Shown: piece after piece, positions 16,685 to 26,242 of the stretch
Layout: each line of letters starts with the position of its first letter
Position numbering within the stretch: the stretch's first letter is position 1
From: Flagellimonas eckloniae
GTDB lineage: Bacteria > Bacteroidota > Bacteroidia > Flavobacteriales > Flavobacteriaceae
Assembly: GCF_001413955.1 (NCBI RefSeq)
Contig: NZ_LCTZ01000002.1
Span: 1,722,501 to 1,786,500, forward strand
Reading direction: 5' to 3'
DNA: 64,000 nt
Notes under the pieces: generated by a model
What the model was told of the DNA's origin: nothing
Database searches by the model: none
Seen by the model: the letters and a program-made list of their open reading frames with translations, nothing else
Position numbers and translations under genes: made by a program

Positions 16685-17956
16685 TTATACTGTTTCCGTT
16701 TTTAACGCTTCAACACCATCAGTAACCTTAGGATGTATGGTAGCCGTTTTTAATCGTTTCATTCTTCTTTTGATATTACCTCTTACCACATAATGGTCAA
16801 TGGTAGGTGCAAAAACATTCATCAACAAGATTGCCAAGAAAACACCTTCTGGATAACCTGGGTTGAATACACGAATCATAACGGACATAAATCCAATCAA
16901 GAATCCATATATCCATTTGCCCCTGTTGGTCTGCGATCCTGTAACAGGGTCAGTAGCCATAAAGACAATACCAAAAGCAAGACCTCCCACCAACAAATGT
17001 TGCCAGTATTCAAAACTCATTAGTCCATAGAACTTGCTATACTCGGGAATCCATTCTGCAGCAACAATGCCATTAAAAATCAAGCCCATTGCAAGAGATC
17101 CAATTACAGCACTCAACATGATTCGCCATGAGGCTATTTTTGAAAAAATCAAAAACAATCCACCCAGTAAAATTAACAAGGTCGATGTTTCCCCTACTGA
17201 ACCGGGTATAAACCCATAGAACATATCAGAAAGCGAATAGGTAAACTCAGTATTCCCCTGTGCCAAATACCCTAAAACTGTTTCTCCAGAAATAGCATCG
17301 GTAGAACCTGCTTGTGTTAAACCATCTTTAGCGCCGTGCACCCAAACTTTATCGCCACTCATCCAGGTAGGATAAGCGAAAAACAAGAACGCACGTATAG
17401 TCAAAGCGGGATTCAAGATGTTCATCCCTGTTCCTCCAAAAACTTCCTTCCCAATGACAACACCAAAGGCGACGGCAACAGCCAACATCCATAGTGGTGT
17501 GTCCACAGGAACAATAAGAGGAACCAACATTCCTGTTACCAGGTATCCTTCTTCCACTTCATGTCCTTTTATTACTGCAAACAAGAATTCGATAGCCAAT
17601 CCTACTCCATAGGATACAACAACAATTGGCAATACGGTAATTGCTCCCAACCAAAAGTTATCCCATGTAATAAAATGCTCCATCAATGAAAATTCCGAAG
17701 GAAAACCATTGATTGCAGAGTAATGTTGGTACCCTGCGTTAAAGATTCCGAATAAAAGACAAGGAACCAAAGCCATGATAACCGTGTTCATGGTACGCTT
17801 TAAATCGTCAGCAGCACGAACATGACTACCAGAGTGGGTAGTTTCATTGGGCATATACAAAAATGTATGGATTGCATTAAATGCAGGAGCCATTTTTTTG
17901 CCCTTGTATTTTTCTTTTATCTGATGTAATTTTTCTTTCATACCCATATTATCCAA
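16685..17956 (-). CDS. nqrB: Na+-translocating NADH:quinone reductase subunit B
   Basis: Encodes 423 residues with about ten membrane helices. This is the core subunit for sodium transport and riboflavin binding. The likely FMN attachment site is T226 in DAISGETVL, which varies from the common SGAT by having Glu before Thr. GGTGMNILNPALTIRAF and GIVFMATDPVTGSQT are conserved. Its start overlaps the nqrA end by 8 bp, implying translational coupling. Confidence 0.97.
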   Translation of the reverse strand: MDNMGMKEKLHQIKEKYKGKKMAPAFNAIHTFLYMPNETTHSGSHVRAADDLKRTMNTVIMALVPCLLFGIFNAGYQHYSAINGFPSEFSLMEHFITWDNFWLGAITVLPIVVVSYGVGLAIEFLFAVIKGHEVEEGYLVTGMLVPLIVPVDTPLWMLAVAVAFGVVIGKEVFGGTGMNILNPALTIRAFLFFAYPTWMSGDKVWVHGAKDGLTQAGSTDAISGETVLGYLAQGNTEFTYSLSDMFYGFIPGSVGETSTLLILLGGLFLIFSKIASWRIMLSAVIGSLAMGLIFNGIVAAEWIPEYSKFYGLMSFEYWQHLLVGGLAFGIVFMATDPVTGSQTNRGKWIYGFLIGFMSVMIRVFNPGYPEGVFLAILLMNVFAPTIDHYVVRGNIKRRMKRLKTATIHPKVTDGVEALKTETV

Positions 17957-19301
17957 TTTCTTGATGCAACAAATCCAATCCTTCCCTGATTATTTGTTGG
18001 TGCGGTTGTTTAGAAATACAAATGAATTCTGTTAGTGAGAAATCTTCAGGTGCCACTTCATATAATCCTAATTGCTCCATCTCATCCAAATCCTTTACCA
18101 TACATGCTTTAAGCAATTGTAGTGGGTAAATATCCAACGGAAAAACATCTTCATAACGACCCGTTACCACAAACGCCCGATGCTCACCATTGGTATTGGT
18201 GTCCAAATCATATTTTTTATTGGGCTGCATCCATGAGAAAGTCAATGCTCTAGTGGAAGAAATTTTATTAAAAATTGGTTTGTTCCATCCAAAGAATTCA
18301 TAATCATCGCCTTCCGGAATAGCCGTTACCGTGTTGTTATAAAATCCGAGGTATCCTTCTGGATGTGTTTTTGAGCCTGTGAGCACATCTCCATTAATCA
18401 ACCTAAACTTATCTTCATTAACTCCACTTGCATACAAAAAGGTAGAAATCTCTGCTCCTATTTTTGTTGTGTAATATTTTGGAGCTTTAACTATAGATCC
18501 TCCCAGTGCTATGGTGCGTTCTGCGTTAAACTTACCAGTTAAAAACAGTTCTCCAAGTATTACCAAATCTTGCGGAGTTATTGTCCAGGCAACTTCTCCT
18601 TTATTGATAGGGTCAATTTTATTGATCTGCGTTCCAACCAATCCAGCCGGATGTGGTCCAGATACTTTGTGAAGTGTGATTCCATCCAATTTTTCAAGCG
18701 GGGAATTACTTCCACTTCCAACTGAAACATGAACTTTTCCTGGGGTCAATTTGCTTAAAGCAGTAATAGCGGCTTGTAGTTCCGCTTCTTTACCATTCAA
18801 AACATAATTGGCGTCCGCGGCTAAGGGTGCCGTGGTATATCCAGAGATAAATATTGCTTTTGGCGTAGCTTCAGGATTGGCTATAATGTCATAAGGACGT
18901 TGCTTTATAAATGGCCAACCACCAGACTGAAGCAAGAAAGACCTGATACTCTCGGCATCAGATTTTTCAACATCAACTGTTTTATGGGTTACGTATTCCT
19001 GCGTCTTGTCCGCAAGGATCTTTAACGTTAAAATTTTTCTTCTAGCTCCACGAACAATCTCCACCAATTCTCCACTTACTGGAGATACGAAAAGCATATC
19101 TTCTCGATTTTTGTTGAAAAAAATAGGCTCTCCCGCTTTTACTTCGGCGCCCTGTTTCACCAACATTTTTGGTGTTATTCCATGAAAATCATCTAGGTTT
19201 AGGGCATAAACGTTACTTAAAACGGCTTTGGAAGTAGTCTGTTCTGCTGCCCCGATAAGGTTGATGTTTAACCCTTTTTTAATCCGGATGTCTTTAGACA
19301 T
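17949..19301 (-). CDS. nqrA: Na+-translocating NADH:quinone reductase subunit A
   Basis: Encodes 450 residues, the usual length. It is the cytoplasmic subunit implicated in quinone binding. IRIKKGLNINLIG at the N-terminus, GTQINKIDPINKGEVAWTI in the middle and IYPLQLLKACMVKD near the C-terminus are family segments. It is the first gene of the six-gene operon. A TAAATTTG element lies 34 bp upstream. Confidence 0.97.
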   Translation of the reverse strand: MSKDIRIKKGLNINLIGAAEQTTSKAVLSNVYALNLDDFHGITPKMLVKQGAEVKAGEPIFFNKNREDMLFVSPVSGELVEIVRGARRKILTLKILADKTQEYVTHKTVDVEKSDAESIRSFLLQSGGWPFIKQRPYDIIANPEATPKAIFISGYTTAPLAADANYVLNGKEAELQAAITALSKLTPGKVHVSVGSGSNSPLEKLDGITLHKVSGPHPAGLVGTQINKIDPINKGEVAWTITPQDLVILGELFLTGKFNAERTIALGGSIVKAPKYYTTKIGAEISTFLYASGVNEDKFRLINGDVLTGSKTHPEGYLGFYNNTVTAIPEGDDYEFFGWNKPIFNKISSTRALTFSWMQPNKKYDLDTNTNGEHRAFVVTGRYEDVFPLDIYPLQLLKACMVKDLDEMEQLGLYEVAPEDFSLTEFICISKQPHQQIIREGLDLLHQEIG

Positions 19302-19335
19302 ATTGTTGTAGACCTTACGTTATCAAAATTGGTCG

Positions 19336-19343
19336 CAAATTTA
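19336..19343 (-). promoter_or_regulatory. Putative nqr operon -7 element TAAATTTG
   Basis: On the minus strand TAAATTTG matches TAnnTTTG, 34 bp before the nqrA ATG at 19301. Confidence 0.55.
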
Positions 19344-19399
19344 GCACTAAAAGGATTGTTTTCATAATTATTAACCATAAAAATGGGATTACATCGAGC

Positions 19400-19407
19400 T
19401 AAATTTG
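19400..19407 (+). promoter_or_regulatory. Putative -7 element TAAATTTG for the plug gene
   Basis: Plus-strand TAAATTTG, 45 bp before the ATG at 19453; divergent from the nqr element, with 56 bp between the two. Confidence 0.45.
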
Positions 19408-19452
19408 CTAGGCACGCTTTTTGTTTACCTTTACCCAAAAATTAGGCCCTAA

Positions 19453-20697
19453 ATGCGCTTTTTGATCAAACAGATTTTCTTTTGTCTTTGCGTTTCCAGT
19501 GTATTTGCCCAGATACAGGAAGAAGTAAATCCTCCATCGAACATAAAAACCATTGTTTTTACTGGTCCAACGGAAGATCAATTTCCGGTTATTAAATTGG
19601 GTGAATCCATGACCTTGGAGTTTGATGACCTTACTGCGAGTGAACAAGATTATTATTATAGGATAATTCATTGCGATTACGATTGGACGCCTTCACAGCT
19701 TCTAAAATCGCAATACCTTGCGGGTTCAGATAACCAGCGTATCATTGATTATGAGAATAGCTACAACACTCTTCAACCCTATTCAAACTATAGATTGACC
19801 ATTCCCAATCAAAATGTAAGCTTGAAGGCAAGTGGCAATTATCTCATTAAGATATTCAACAACCTTGATGAGCTCCAATTTTCACGAAGATTTGTTGTTT
19901 ACAAGGATTTGGTATCGGTTGGTGGTATTGTAAAACGCTCCAGGGACTTTAATTTTCTCAATGAGAAACAGGTAGTTCAGTTTAATATCAATACTGCTGG
20001 ATTTCCGGTTATAAATCCTAAAAAAGAAGTCAAAGTAGCCATTATTCAAAACCACTTTTGGCCAACTGCCTTGTACAATATCAAGCCACAATTTACCCTT
20101 GGAACAGAACTTGTGTATAAATATGACCAAGAAACCAGTTTTTATGGCGGAAACGAGTTCTTAAATTTCGATACCAAAGACTTACGGTCACCTACATTTG
20201 CAATTTCCAAAGTGGATTTTAAAGAATTATACCATCACTATTTGTTTGCTAATGTTTATCGGAATGATTTAGCTTACACCTACTTTCCTGACATTAATGG
20301 AGATTTTTTGATTCGTACGTTGCAAGGGGATGATGTATCCCGCGAAGCCGAATATTCCAAAGTACATTTTAGTTTGCCCTACTCCAACGATATTGGATTG
20401 GACAATGTTTATGTTTTTGGAAAGTTCAATAACTATGCACTTGAGGAAGAGAACAGGATGTCCTTTAACGAAGAGAGCGGAAATATGGAGCTTGCGCTAT
20501 CAATGAAACAAGGCTTTTACAATTACAAGTATATTGTTGAGCGCGAAGATGGCACTATTGATCTCAATTATATAAGTGGAAACTTCCACTTTACAGAAAA
20601 CAACTACCTTATTTTAGTCTATTACAGGGATTTTGGAGATATGTATGACAGTATTATTGGCATTGGCTCTGTGAGTTCGCGAAATATTAGCAATTAA
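19453..20697 (+). CDS. Type IX secretion system plug protein (DUF5103)
   Basis: Encodes 414 residues. A signal peptide (MRFLIKQIFFCLCVSSVFAQ) is followed by a beta-rich protein. The segment EDQFPVIKLGESMTLEFDDL, then YYRIIHCDYDWTPSQLLKSQYL and the C-terminal YNYKYIVEREDG are typical of the family first called DUF5103 and later named T9SS plug after it was found closing the SprA translocon pore in the flavobacterial structure. It would act in the periplasm or outer membrane. Together with PorT and the CHU_C cargo in this window it supports an active T9SS. Confidence 0.85.
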   Translation: MRFLIKQIFFCLCVSSVFAQIQEEVNPPSNIKTIVFTGPTEDQFPVIKLGESMTLEFDDLTASEQDYYYRIIHCDYDWTPSQLLKSQYLAGSDNQRIIDYENSYNTLQPYSNYRLTIPNQNVSLKASGNYLIKIFNNLDELQFSRRFVVYKDLVSVGGIVKRSRDFNFLNEKQVVQFNINTAGFPVINPKKEVKVAIIQNHFWPTALYNIKPQFTLGTELVYKYDQETSFYGGNEFLNFDTKDLRSPTFAISKVDFKELYHHYLFANVYRNDLAYTYFPDINGDFLIRTLQGDDVSREAEYSKVHFSLPYSNDIGLDNVYVFGKFNNYALEEENRMSFNEESGNMELALSMKQGFYNYKYIVEREDGTIDLNYISGNFHFTENNYLILVYYRDFGDMYDSIIGIGSVSSRNISN

Positions 20698-20727
20698 TTA
20701 TCTTTAGCCCCAAATCCTTCAAAAGGA

Positions 20728-21924
20728 ATGGGTAATAAACCAAAAGTAGTCAGCAAAGGTAGGTATGAACTCAAATTTAGGGGCACAGAATGTCTTAACT
20801 GCGGTCATATACTAGATATAAGTGATAAGTATTGCCCCAATTGCTCCCAAGCCAACAGCACAAAAAAATTAGTACTCAAAGATTTTTGGGATGAATTTTT
20901 CTCCAGTCTTATAAATTATGATTCCAAGCTCCTAAAAACCCTATATACCCTACTAATAAGACCTGGGACAATAACGAAAGATTACGTTAAGGGAAAACGC
21001 ATTTCATATACCAATCCTTTTCGTTTCCTACTAAGCCTGGCTTTCCTGTATTTTTTGCTGGTTACCTACAATAATAAGTTTGCGGGATTGGACAAAGCAG
21101 CTAAAAATTTTGATGGAAAAATCACCTCATCAAGCCCCTTTTCATTCGACCTAAATTCTGGCCAATTGTCTACAGACAGCACAGAGCTGAGAGAGCAAAC
21201 CGAAAAAGGCCTAAAACAACTAGACTCCATGGGAATAACCAATGTTCCAGTTGCTGAGCAGTTAATTCAGTTTGACTCGATTGGGCTATTTACCTCAAAA
21301 AAGAAAGGCATTGACAAAGATTCTTTTATGCTTGCTGACCCTAAAACCTATTATAAACGAATAAAGGACAGTACCGGAATCAACTCATTTATGCTTAAAA
21401 TGGAATTCTTTGCCAGCATAATTAAAAATGACTCCATTAACAGTTTTGATGAAGCCAGCACCAAATACAATATTGAAAATACCAGTGGTACTATAATGGC
21501 GTTTAATTCTACAAACAGTCTTTTAAAAGTAATACAGCAACCAGGCAGTTTCATTAACTCAACCATTTCTAGACTTCCATTTGTGATTTTTTTCTTTTTG
21601 CCATTGTTCACCGTATTCATTTGGTTGATTTATATCAGGAAAAAATACACCTACACCGATCATCTTATATTTAGTTTTCACAACCAATCATTATTATTTA
21701 TCTTGCTCATCCTTAGCTTGATAATAGATACTATTTTCAAAATGTCTAGTTCTGGTATTTTTTTGCTGATTTTCAGCTTTTACCTGTACAAGTCTATGAG
21801 AAAATTCTATGGACAGGGAAGATTTAAAACGATTATTAAATATATCTTTTTGAATACAATATTTGTCTTTTTGGCATTAGTGGTAATAACAATATTGTTT
21901 ACAGGAAGTGTCTTTACCTATTAA
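20728..21924 (+). CDS. DUF3667 membrane protein with N-terminal zinc ribbon
   Basis: Encodes 398 residues. A zinc-ribbon is formed by C22, C25, C36 and C39 (ECLNCGHILDISDKYCPNC). The DUF3667 signature LIRPGTITKDYVKGKRISYTN plus PFRFLLSLAFLYF follows near residues 77-110. A long soluble insert (about 110-270) precedes four C-terminal membrane helices. Function of the family is unknown. It lies just before apaG, with 4 bp between the stop and the chosen apaG start. Confidence 0.88.
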   Translation: MGNKPKVVSKGRYELKFRGTECLNCGHILDISDKYCPNCSQANSTKKLVLKDFWDEFFSSLINYDSKLLKTLYTLLIRPGTITKDYVKGKRISYTNPFRFLLSLAFLYFLLVTYNNKFAGLDKAAKNFDGKITSSSPFSFDLNSGQLSTDSTELREQTEKGLKQLDSMGITNVPVAEQLIQFDSIGLFTSKKKGIDKDSFMLADPKTYYKRIKDSTGINSFMLKMEFFASIIKNDSINSFDEASTKYNIENTSGTIMAFNSTNSLLKVIQQPGSFINSTISRLPFVIFFFLPLFTVFIWLIYIRKKYTYTDHLIFSFHNQSLLFILLILSLIIDTIFKMSSSGIFLLIFSFYLYKSMRKFYGQGRFKTIIKYIFLNTIFVFLALVVITILFTGSVFTY

Positions 21925-21928
21925 GACT

Positions 21929-22315
21929 ATGTTCACTCAGATCACAAAAGGAATTAAAGTATCCGTGCAAACAACTTTTGAAGGTACATTCTTTAAAAAT
22001 TATAAAATGCACTATGCTTTTGGATATACCATCACCATAGAAAATCAAGGCAACGATGTTGTACAATTGACAGCTAGACATTGGGATATTTTTGATGCCC
22101 TAAAAGAGATGGAAACTGTGGATGGTGAGGGTGTTATCGGCAACAAACCTGTAATTAAACCCGGAAAATCACACACCTATAGTTCTGGCTGTCTTTTAGC
22201 TTCACCAATTGGGGCTATGCGAGGACATTACCATATGGTCAATTTTACATCATCTGAAGAATTTGAGGTTGATATCCCCACATTTAAATTTGCTGCCCCT
22301 TTTGCCATAAACTAG
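21929..22315 (+). CDS. apaG: ApaG domain protein
   Basis: Encodes 128 residues from the ATG at 21929 (MFTQITKGIKVSVQTTFEG). A GTG at 21908 would overlap the preceding gene and add seven residues; the ATG gives the usual family length. The immunoglobulin-like fold motifs HYAFGYTITIENQG, LTARHWDIFDA and SGCLLASPIGAMRGHY are intact. ApaG is linked to Co2+/Mg2+ efflux phenotypes in enterobacteria; its biochemical role remains unclear. Confidence 0.92.
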   Translation: MFTQITKGIKVSVQTTFEGTFFKNYKMHYAFGYTITIENQGNDVVQLTARHWDIFDALKEMETVDGEGVIGNKPVIKPGKSHTYSSGCLLASPIGAMRGHYHMVNFTSSEEFEVDIPTFKFAAPFAIN

Positions 22316-22349
22316 AGCGGATTCTCTTTAGAATGGATTTTCCTTTTAC

Positions 22350-22357
22350 TACCTTTG
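22350..22357 (+). promoter_or_regulatory. Putative pruA -7 element TACCTTTG
   Basis: Matches TAnnTTTG, 30 bp upstream of the ATG at 22388. Confidence 0.55.
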
Positions 22358-22387
22358 ATGGATTACTAACTCACATAATTTATCATC

Positions 22388-24016
22388 ATGGGCAAAGGTT
22401 TTTTTCAAGTTCCAACAGCATATAACGAACCTATAAAAAGTTATGCTCCAGGCACCGCGGAGCGTGAAGAAGTACTCAAACAATACGACGAATATTATAA
22501 CAGTCAAGTTGAAGTTCCATTATACATAGGAACTAAGGAAATCAAGACTGGAAATACCAAGCCAATGTCTCCTCCCCATGAGCATAAACATATCGTGGGG
22601 CATTTTCATCAAGCAGAAAAAAAACATATCGAAGAAGCTATTTCCAACTGCTTGGAATCTAGGGAAGCATGGGCAGCTCTGACTTGGGAACAACGTGCAT
22701 CCATATTTTTAAAAGCTGCGGAATTGATTGCGGGACCGTATCGAGCAAAAATAAATGCTGCCACAATGATGGCGCAATCCAAGACAATACATCAAGCAGA
22801 AATTGATGCCGCTTGTGAATTTATTGACTTTCTCAGGTTCAATGTAGAATTTATGTCTAAAATCTACACTGAGCAACCAGAGTCTTCAGATGGCATTTGG
22901 AATCGGTTGGAATATAGGCCTCTTGAAGGTTTTGTATATGCCATAACCCCTTTTAACTTTACCGCAATTGCTGGAAACTTACCCGCTAGTGCGGCAATGA
23001 TGGGAAATGTGGTTGTATGGAAACCTAGTGATAGTCAGGTTTTTTCAGCCAAAGTTATCATTGACGTTTTTAAAGAAGCAGGTCTTCCTGATGGTGTTAT
23101 TAATGTAGTGTTTGGAGATCCGGTAATGATTACAGAGACCATTCTCTCCAACCCTGATTTTTCTGGACTGCACTTTACGGGCTCAACTTTTGTTTTTAAA
23201 GAACTTTGGAAACAAATCGGCAATAATATTCATAAGTATAAAACATATCCAAGAATTGTTGGAGAGACCGGTGGAAAAGATTTCATTATTGCACATCCAT
23301 CAGCAAAACCAGCACAAGTGGCTACCGCTATAATACGGGGCGCATTTGAATTTCAAGGACAGAAGTGTAGTGCCGCTTCCAGAGTCTATCTCCCAAAATC
23401 TACTGCAGATGAGATTTTGGATTTGGTCAAAACTGACATAGATTCCTTTAAAAAACCAGGCTCTCCGGCAGATATGGGTAATTTCATTACAGCTGTCATT
23501 CATGAAGGTTCTTTTGACAAACTGGCCAAATATATTGACCAAGCAAAAGCCGATAAGAATGCAGAGGTTATTGCTGGGGGTGGTTATGACAAATCAGTGG
23601 GTTATTTTATAGAACCTACAGTCATTTTAACCCAAGATCCTAAATACACTACAATGTGCACGGAACTTTTTGGTCCTGTGGTTACCATATATGTGTATGA
23701 AGATTCAGATTGGGCTAAAACATTGAAATTGGTGGATAGTACTTCAGAATATGCTCTTACCGGAGCTGTTTTGTCCACCGATAGGTATGCCATTGATGAA
23801 GCTACTAAAGCTTTGCAAAACTCCGCAGGTAATTTTTATATCAACGATAAACCTACAGGAGCCGTTGTAGGCCAACAACCTTTTGGAGGGGCAAGAGCTT
23901 CAGGTACCAATGATAAAGCTGGCTCTCCTCAAAACTTACTGCGTTGGGTATCACCTAGATTGATAAAAGAGACTTTTGTGACTCCAGAAGATTATCGTTA
24001 TCCGTTTTTGGGGTAA
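22388..24016 (+). CDS. pruA: L-glutamate gamma-semialdehyde dehydrogenase
   Basis: Encodes 542 residues, the size of the stand-alone form of the enzyme. It oxidises glutamate semialdehyde (pyrroline-5-carboxylate) to glutamate with NAD+, the second step of proline catabolism. Catalytic residues are C327 in EFQGQKCSAASRV and E293 in VGETGGKDF; ITPFNFTAIAGNLP and the closing QQPFGGARASGTNDKAG are typical. There is no PutA domain, so proline dehydrogenase must be a separate gene, not in this window. A hairpin terminator follows. Confidence 0.95.
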   Translation: MGKGFFQVPTAYNEPIKSYAPGTAEREEVLKQYDEYYNSQVEVPLYIGTKEIKTGNTKPMSPPHEHKHIVGHFHQAEKKHIEEAISNCLESREAWAALTWEQRASIFLKAAELIAGPYRAKINAATMMAQSKTIHQAEIDAACEFIDFLRFNVEFMSKIYTEQPESSDGIWNRLEYRPLEGFVYAITPFNFTAIAGNLPASAAMMGNVVVWKPSDSQVFSAKVIIDVFKEAGLPDGVINVVFGDPVMITETILSNPDFSGLHFTGSTFVFKELWKQIGNNIHKYKTYPRIVGETGGKDFIIAHPSAKPAQVATAIIRGAFEFQGQKCSAASRVYLPKSTADEILDLVKTDIDSFKKPGSPADMGNFITAVIHEGSFDKLAKYIDQAKADKNAEVIAGGGYDKSVGYFIEPTVILTQDPKYTTMCTELFGPVVTIYVYEDSDWAKTLKLVDSTSEYALTGAVLSTDRYAIDEATKALQNSAGNFYINDKPTGAVVGQQPFGGARASGTNDKAGSPQNLLRWVSPRLIKETFVTPEDYRYPFLG

Positions 24017-24378
24017 GTTGTTAAAACCATAAGATTCATAGCCGTTATTCAGACTTTATTTTGGATAACGGTTTTTTATATAAACCCAATTCCATTTTCC
24101 TTCCGTTGTTTTACCTATAAAAACAGGGATTCTCGATCTCCAAATCAGTCTTTAAACAATATTGTTTGTAAACTTAACGTTAAGTAATTGTAAATTAAAT
24201 GGAAAAATCATTACTTTACAGTCTAAGAATTAATGTAGCAGCAGATGAATTGGAGCAAATTTTACACAAAAAAGCGTATAAAACTGTTCTGCCTTAGGGT
24301 AAGGATAAAAGTTTTTGTTAGAGAATATATGGTAAAGTACCGAAATGCATATTACAGCATACTTAGCCTGTAATACGC
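24017..24378. other. Intergenic gap of 362 bp
   Basis: Besides the pruA terminator, this stretch has one 32-codon frame at 24199-24297 (MEKSLLYSLRINVAADELEQ, then a short basic end). It has no recognised promoter, and the next gene is convergent. It may be a remnant. Nothing else was seen. Confidence 0.4.
24042..24077 (+). terminator. pruA terminator
   Basis: CCGTTATTC pairs with GGATAACGG (one mismatch) over a 12-base loop and is followed by six Ts. Confidence 0.7.
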
Positions 24379-25014
24379 CTAGTTTTTGAACTTCTGAGGT
24401 AGATACACAACCTTTTTGGTCTCAAAGAAATCTTCTTCAAAACAATCTTTTAGTTCAAAGACTTGAGCAGTCCTGTATTCTTTCAATTCATCGGTCAAAT
24501 CCCCACCTTTGAGATATAGAATACCATTTTTTCGCTCATGAGCGGAGTCTTTTTTTACTTTCCCTTTTGTCCAATGCACAAAAGTTGGCATTGCCGCAAC
24601 TGCCCGACTAACAATAAAATCGAACTGTTCATCCAAATCTTCCACTCTAGAGTGCAAGGTCTTTACATTTTCTAATTGAAGCCCATCCACCACTTCCTGA
24701 ACAACTTTAATTTTTTTACCTATGGCGTCCACAAGAGTAAATTGTACCTCGGGAAACAAAATGGCCAATGGAATACCAGGAAATCCACCACCAGTGCCCA
24801 CATCTAAAATTGAAGAACCTTCATTGAATTTTTGAATTTTTGCAATTCCAAGAGAATGAAGTACATGGCGCAAATACAGCTCGTTTATATCCTTTCTGGA
24901 AACTACGTTTATCCTCTGGTTCCAATCCTGATACAGTACCTCTAAAGCCCTAAAATGTTGTATTTGGGTATCGGTGAGTGTCGTAAAATACTTAGATATT
25001 AAGTCTACATTCAT
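24379..25014 (-). CDS. rsmG: 16S rRNA (guanine-527 N7) methyltransferase
   Basis: Encodes 211 residues from the ATG at 25014 (MNVDLISKYFTTLTDTQIQ); the longer frame begins with an extra 14 residues that do not fit the family start. RsmG uses SAM to methylate G527 in the 530 loop of 16S rRNA. The SAM-binding loop SILDVGTGGGFPGIPLAIL and INVVSRKDINELYLRHVLHS are diagnostic. It is monocistronic and divergent from the desaturase gene. Confidence 0.94.
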   Translation of the reverse strand: MNVDLISKYFTTLTDTQIQHFRALEVLYQDWNQRINVVSRKDINELYLRHVLHSLGIAKIQKFNEGSSILDVGTGGGFPGIPLAILFPEVQFTLVDAIGKKIKVVQEVVDGLQLENVKTLHSRVEDLDEQFDFIVSRAVAAMPTFVHWTKGKVKKDSAHERKNGILYLKGGDLTDELKEYRTAQVFELKDCFEEDFFETKKVVYLPQKFKN

Positions 25015-25105
25015 CCTCAATCTGTTAATTTGCCCAAAATTAATACTTTTAGACACCTTAACATCGTTTTCATATAAAGTAAGGAACTTGGGAAGTCAAT
25101 TTACT

Positions 25106-25113
25106 TACCTTTG
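25106..25113 (+). promoter_or_regulatory. Putative desaturase -7 element TACCTTTG
   Basis: Matches TAnnTTTG, 14 bp before the ATG at 25128. Confidence 0.5.
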
Positions 25114-25127
25114 TAAAAAATTTATTT

Positions 25128-26228
25128 ATGGAAAAGGATATCATCCGATTTTCAAGAAAAGACTCTGCACAATTTTTTAAAACACTAAATAAAAGGGTAA
25201 ATCAATATTTTAGTGAAAACAAGATAAAGAAGACCGGGAACTGGAAGCTTCATTTAAAAACTGTAGTAATGTTTGCCGTTTTTCTTACCCCCTACTTTTT
25301 AATGCTTACATTGAACCTGCCCTTTTGGGGCTATGTCCTCTTATCAGTAACGATGGGCGTTGGAATGGCCGGAGTTGGTATGAACGTTATGCATGATGGC
25401 AATCATGGTTCATATTCAAATAAGAAATGGGTAAACAAATTAATGGGTGGCAGTATTTATATCCTTGCAGGAAATGTCTATAACTGGCAGGTACAGCATA
25501 ATGTATTGCACCATACATATACAAATATTCAAGACCATGATGAAGACATGGAAGCTGGTAGGATACTCCGTTTTTCTAGACATGCCGAGTGGAGAAAGCA
25601 TCATAAATTCCAACACTTTTATTCCATTTTTCTTTATGGATTGTTGACTTTTAATTGGGCCATAACCACAGATTTTCAACAGATGTACCGCTATATGAAG
25701 CGCAAACTATCTTATGGAAAACTACCAAATCCTGTAATAAATTGGAGTACATTGGTCATAACAAAGACAATATATATTACCATTTGGATTGTTTTGCCCC
25801 TGCTACTTGTTGATATCCCATGGTGGCAAATACTGCTTGGTTTCTTTATTATGCACTATGTAGCTGGAGTAATTTTAAGCGTAGTATTCCAATTGGCACA
25901 TATTGTTGACGATGCTGACACTCCTCTTCCCGATGAAAATGGAACCATGAAAAATACTTGGGCCATTCATCAACTTGCCACAACAGTAAATTTTGGTACC
26001 AAAAACAGAATTGTAAACTGGTTTACCGGTGGATTAAACCATCAAGTAGAGCATCACATCTTTCCTAATATTAGTCATGTTCACTATACAAAAATCTCCA
26101 AAATTGTGAAACAGACCGCAAAGGAGTTTAATTTACCCTACAACGAATATAAAACTACAAGAAAAGCTATAATTTCGCACTTCAAACATTTGAAAGAATT
26201 GGGTAAGGAGCCAGTTCTTCAATACTAG
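25128..26228 (+). CDS. Membrane fatty acid desaturase
   Basis: Encodes 366 residues. The three histidine boxes of the di-iron membrane desaturases are visible: HDGNH at 89-93, HNVLHH at 124-129 and NHQVEHH near 307. Four membrane helices lie around them. Enzymes of this group introduce a cis double bond into acyl-lipid or acyl-CoA chains using O2 and a cytochrome b5 or ferredoxin donor. No fused cytochrome b5 domain is present, so the electron donor is separate. Regiospecificity cannot be read from sequence. The aminotransferase gene follows after 14 bp. Confidence 0.9.
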   Translation: MEKDIIRFSRKDSAQFFKTLNKRVNQYFSENKIKKTGNWKLHLKTVVMFAVFLTPYFLMLTLNLPFWGYVLLSVTMGVGMAGVGMNVMHDGNHGSYSNKKWVNKLMGGSIYILAGNVYNWQVQHNVLHHTYTNIQDHDEDMEAGRILRFSRHAEWRKHHKFQHFYSIFLYGLLTFNWAITTDFQQMYRYMKRKLSYGKLPNPVINWSTLVITKTIYITIWIVLPLLLVDIPWWQILLGFFIMHYVAGVILSVVFQLAHIVDDADTPLPDENGTMKNTWAIHQLATTVNFGTKNRIVNWFTGGLNHQVEHHIFPNISHVHYTKISKIVKQTAKEFNLPYNEYKTTRKAIISHFKHLKELGKEPVLQY

Positions 26229-26242
26229 GAAAATTTCAAATA

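Noticed and set aside
21908..22315. GTG at 21908 as apaG start
   Set aside because: It overlaps the DUF3667 stop and the usual family length begins at the ATG at 21929.
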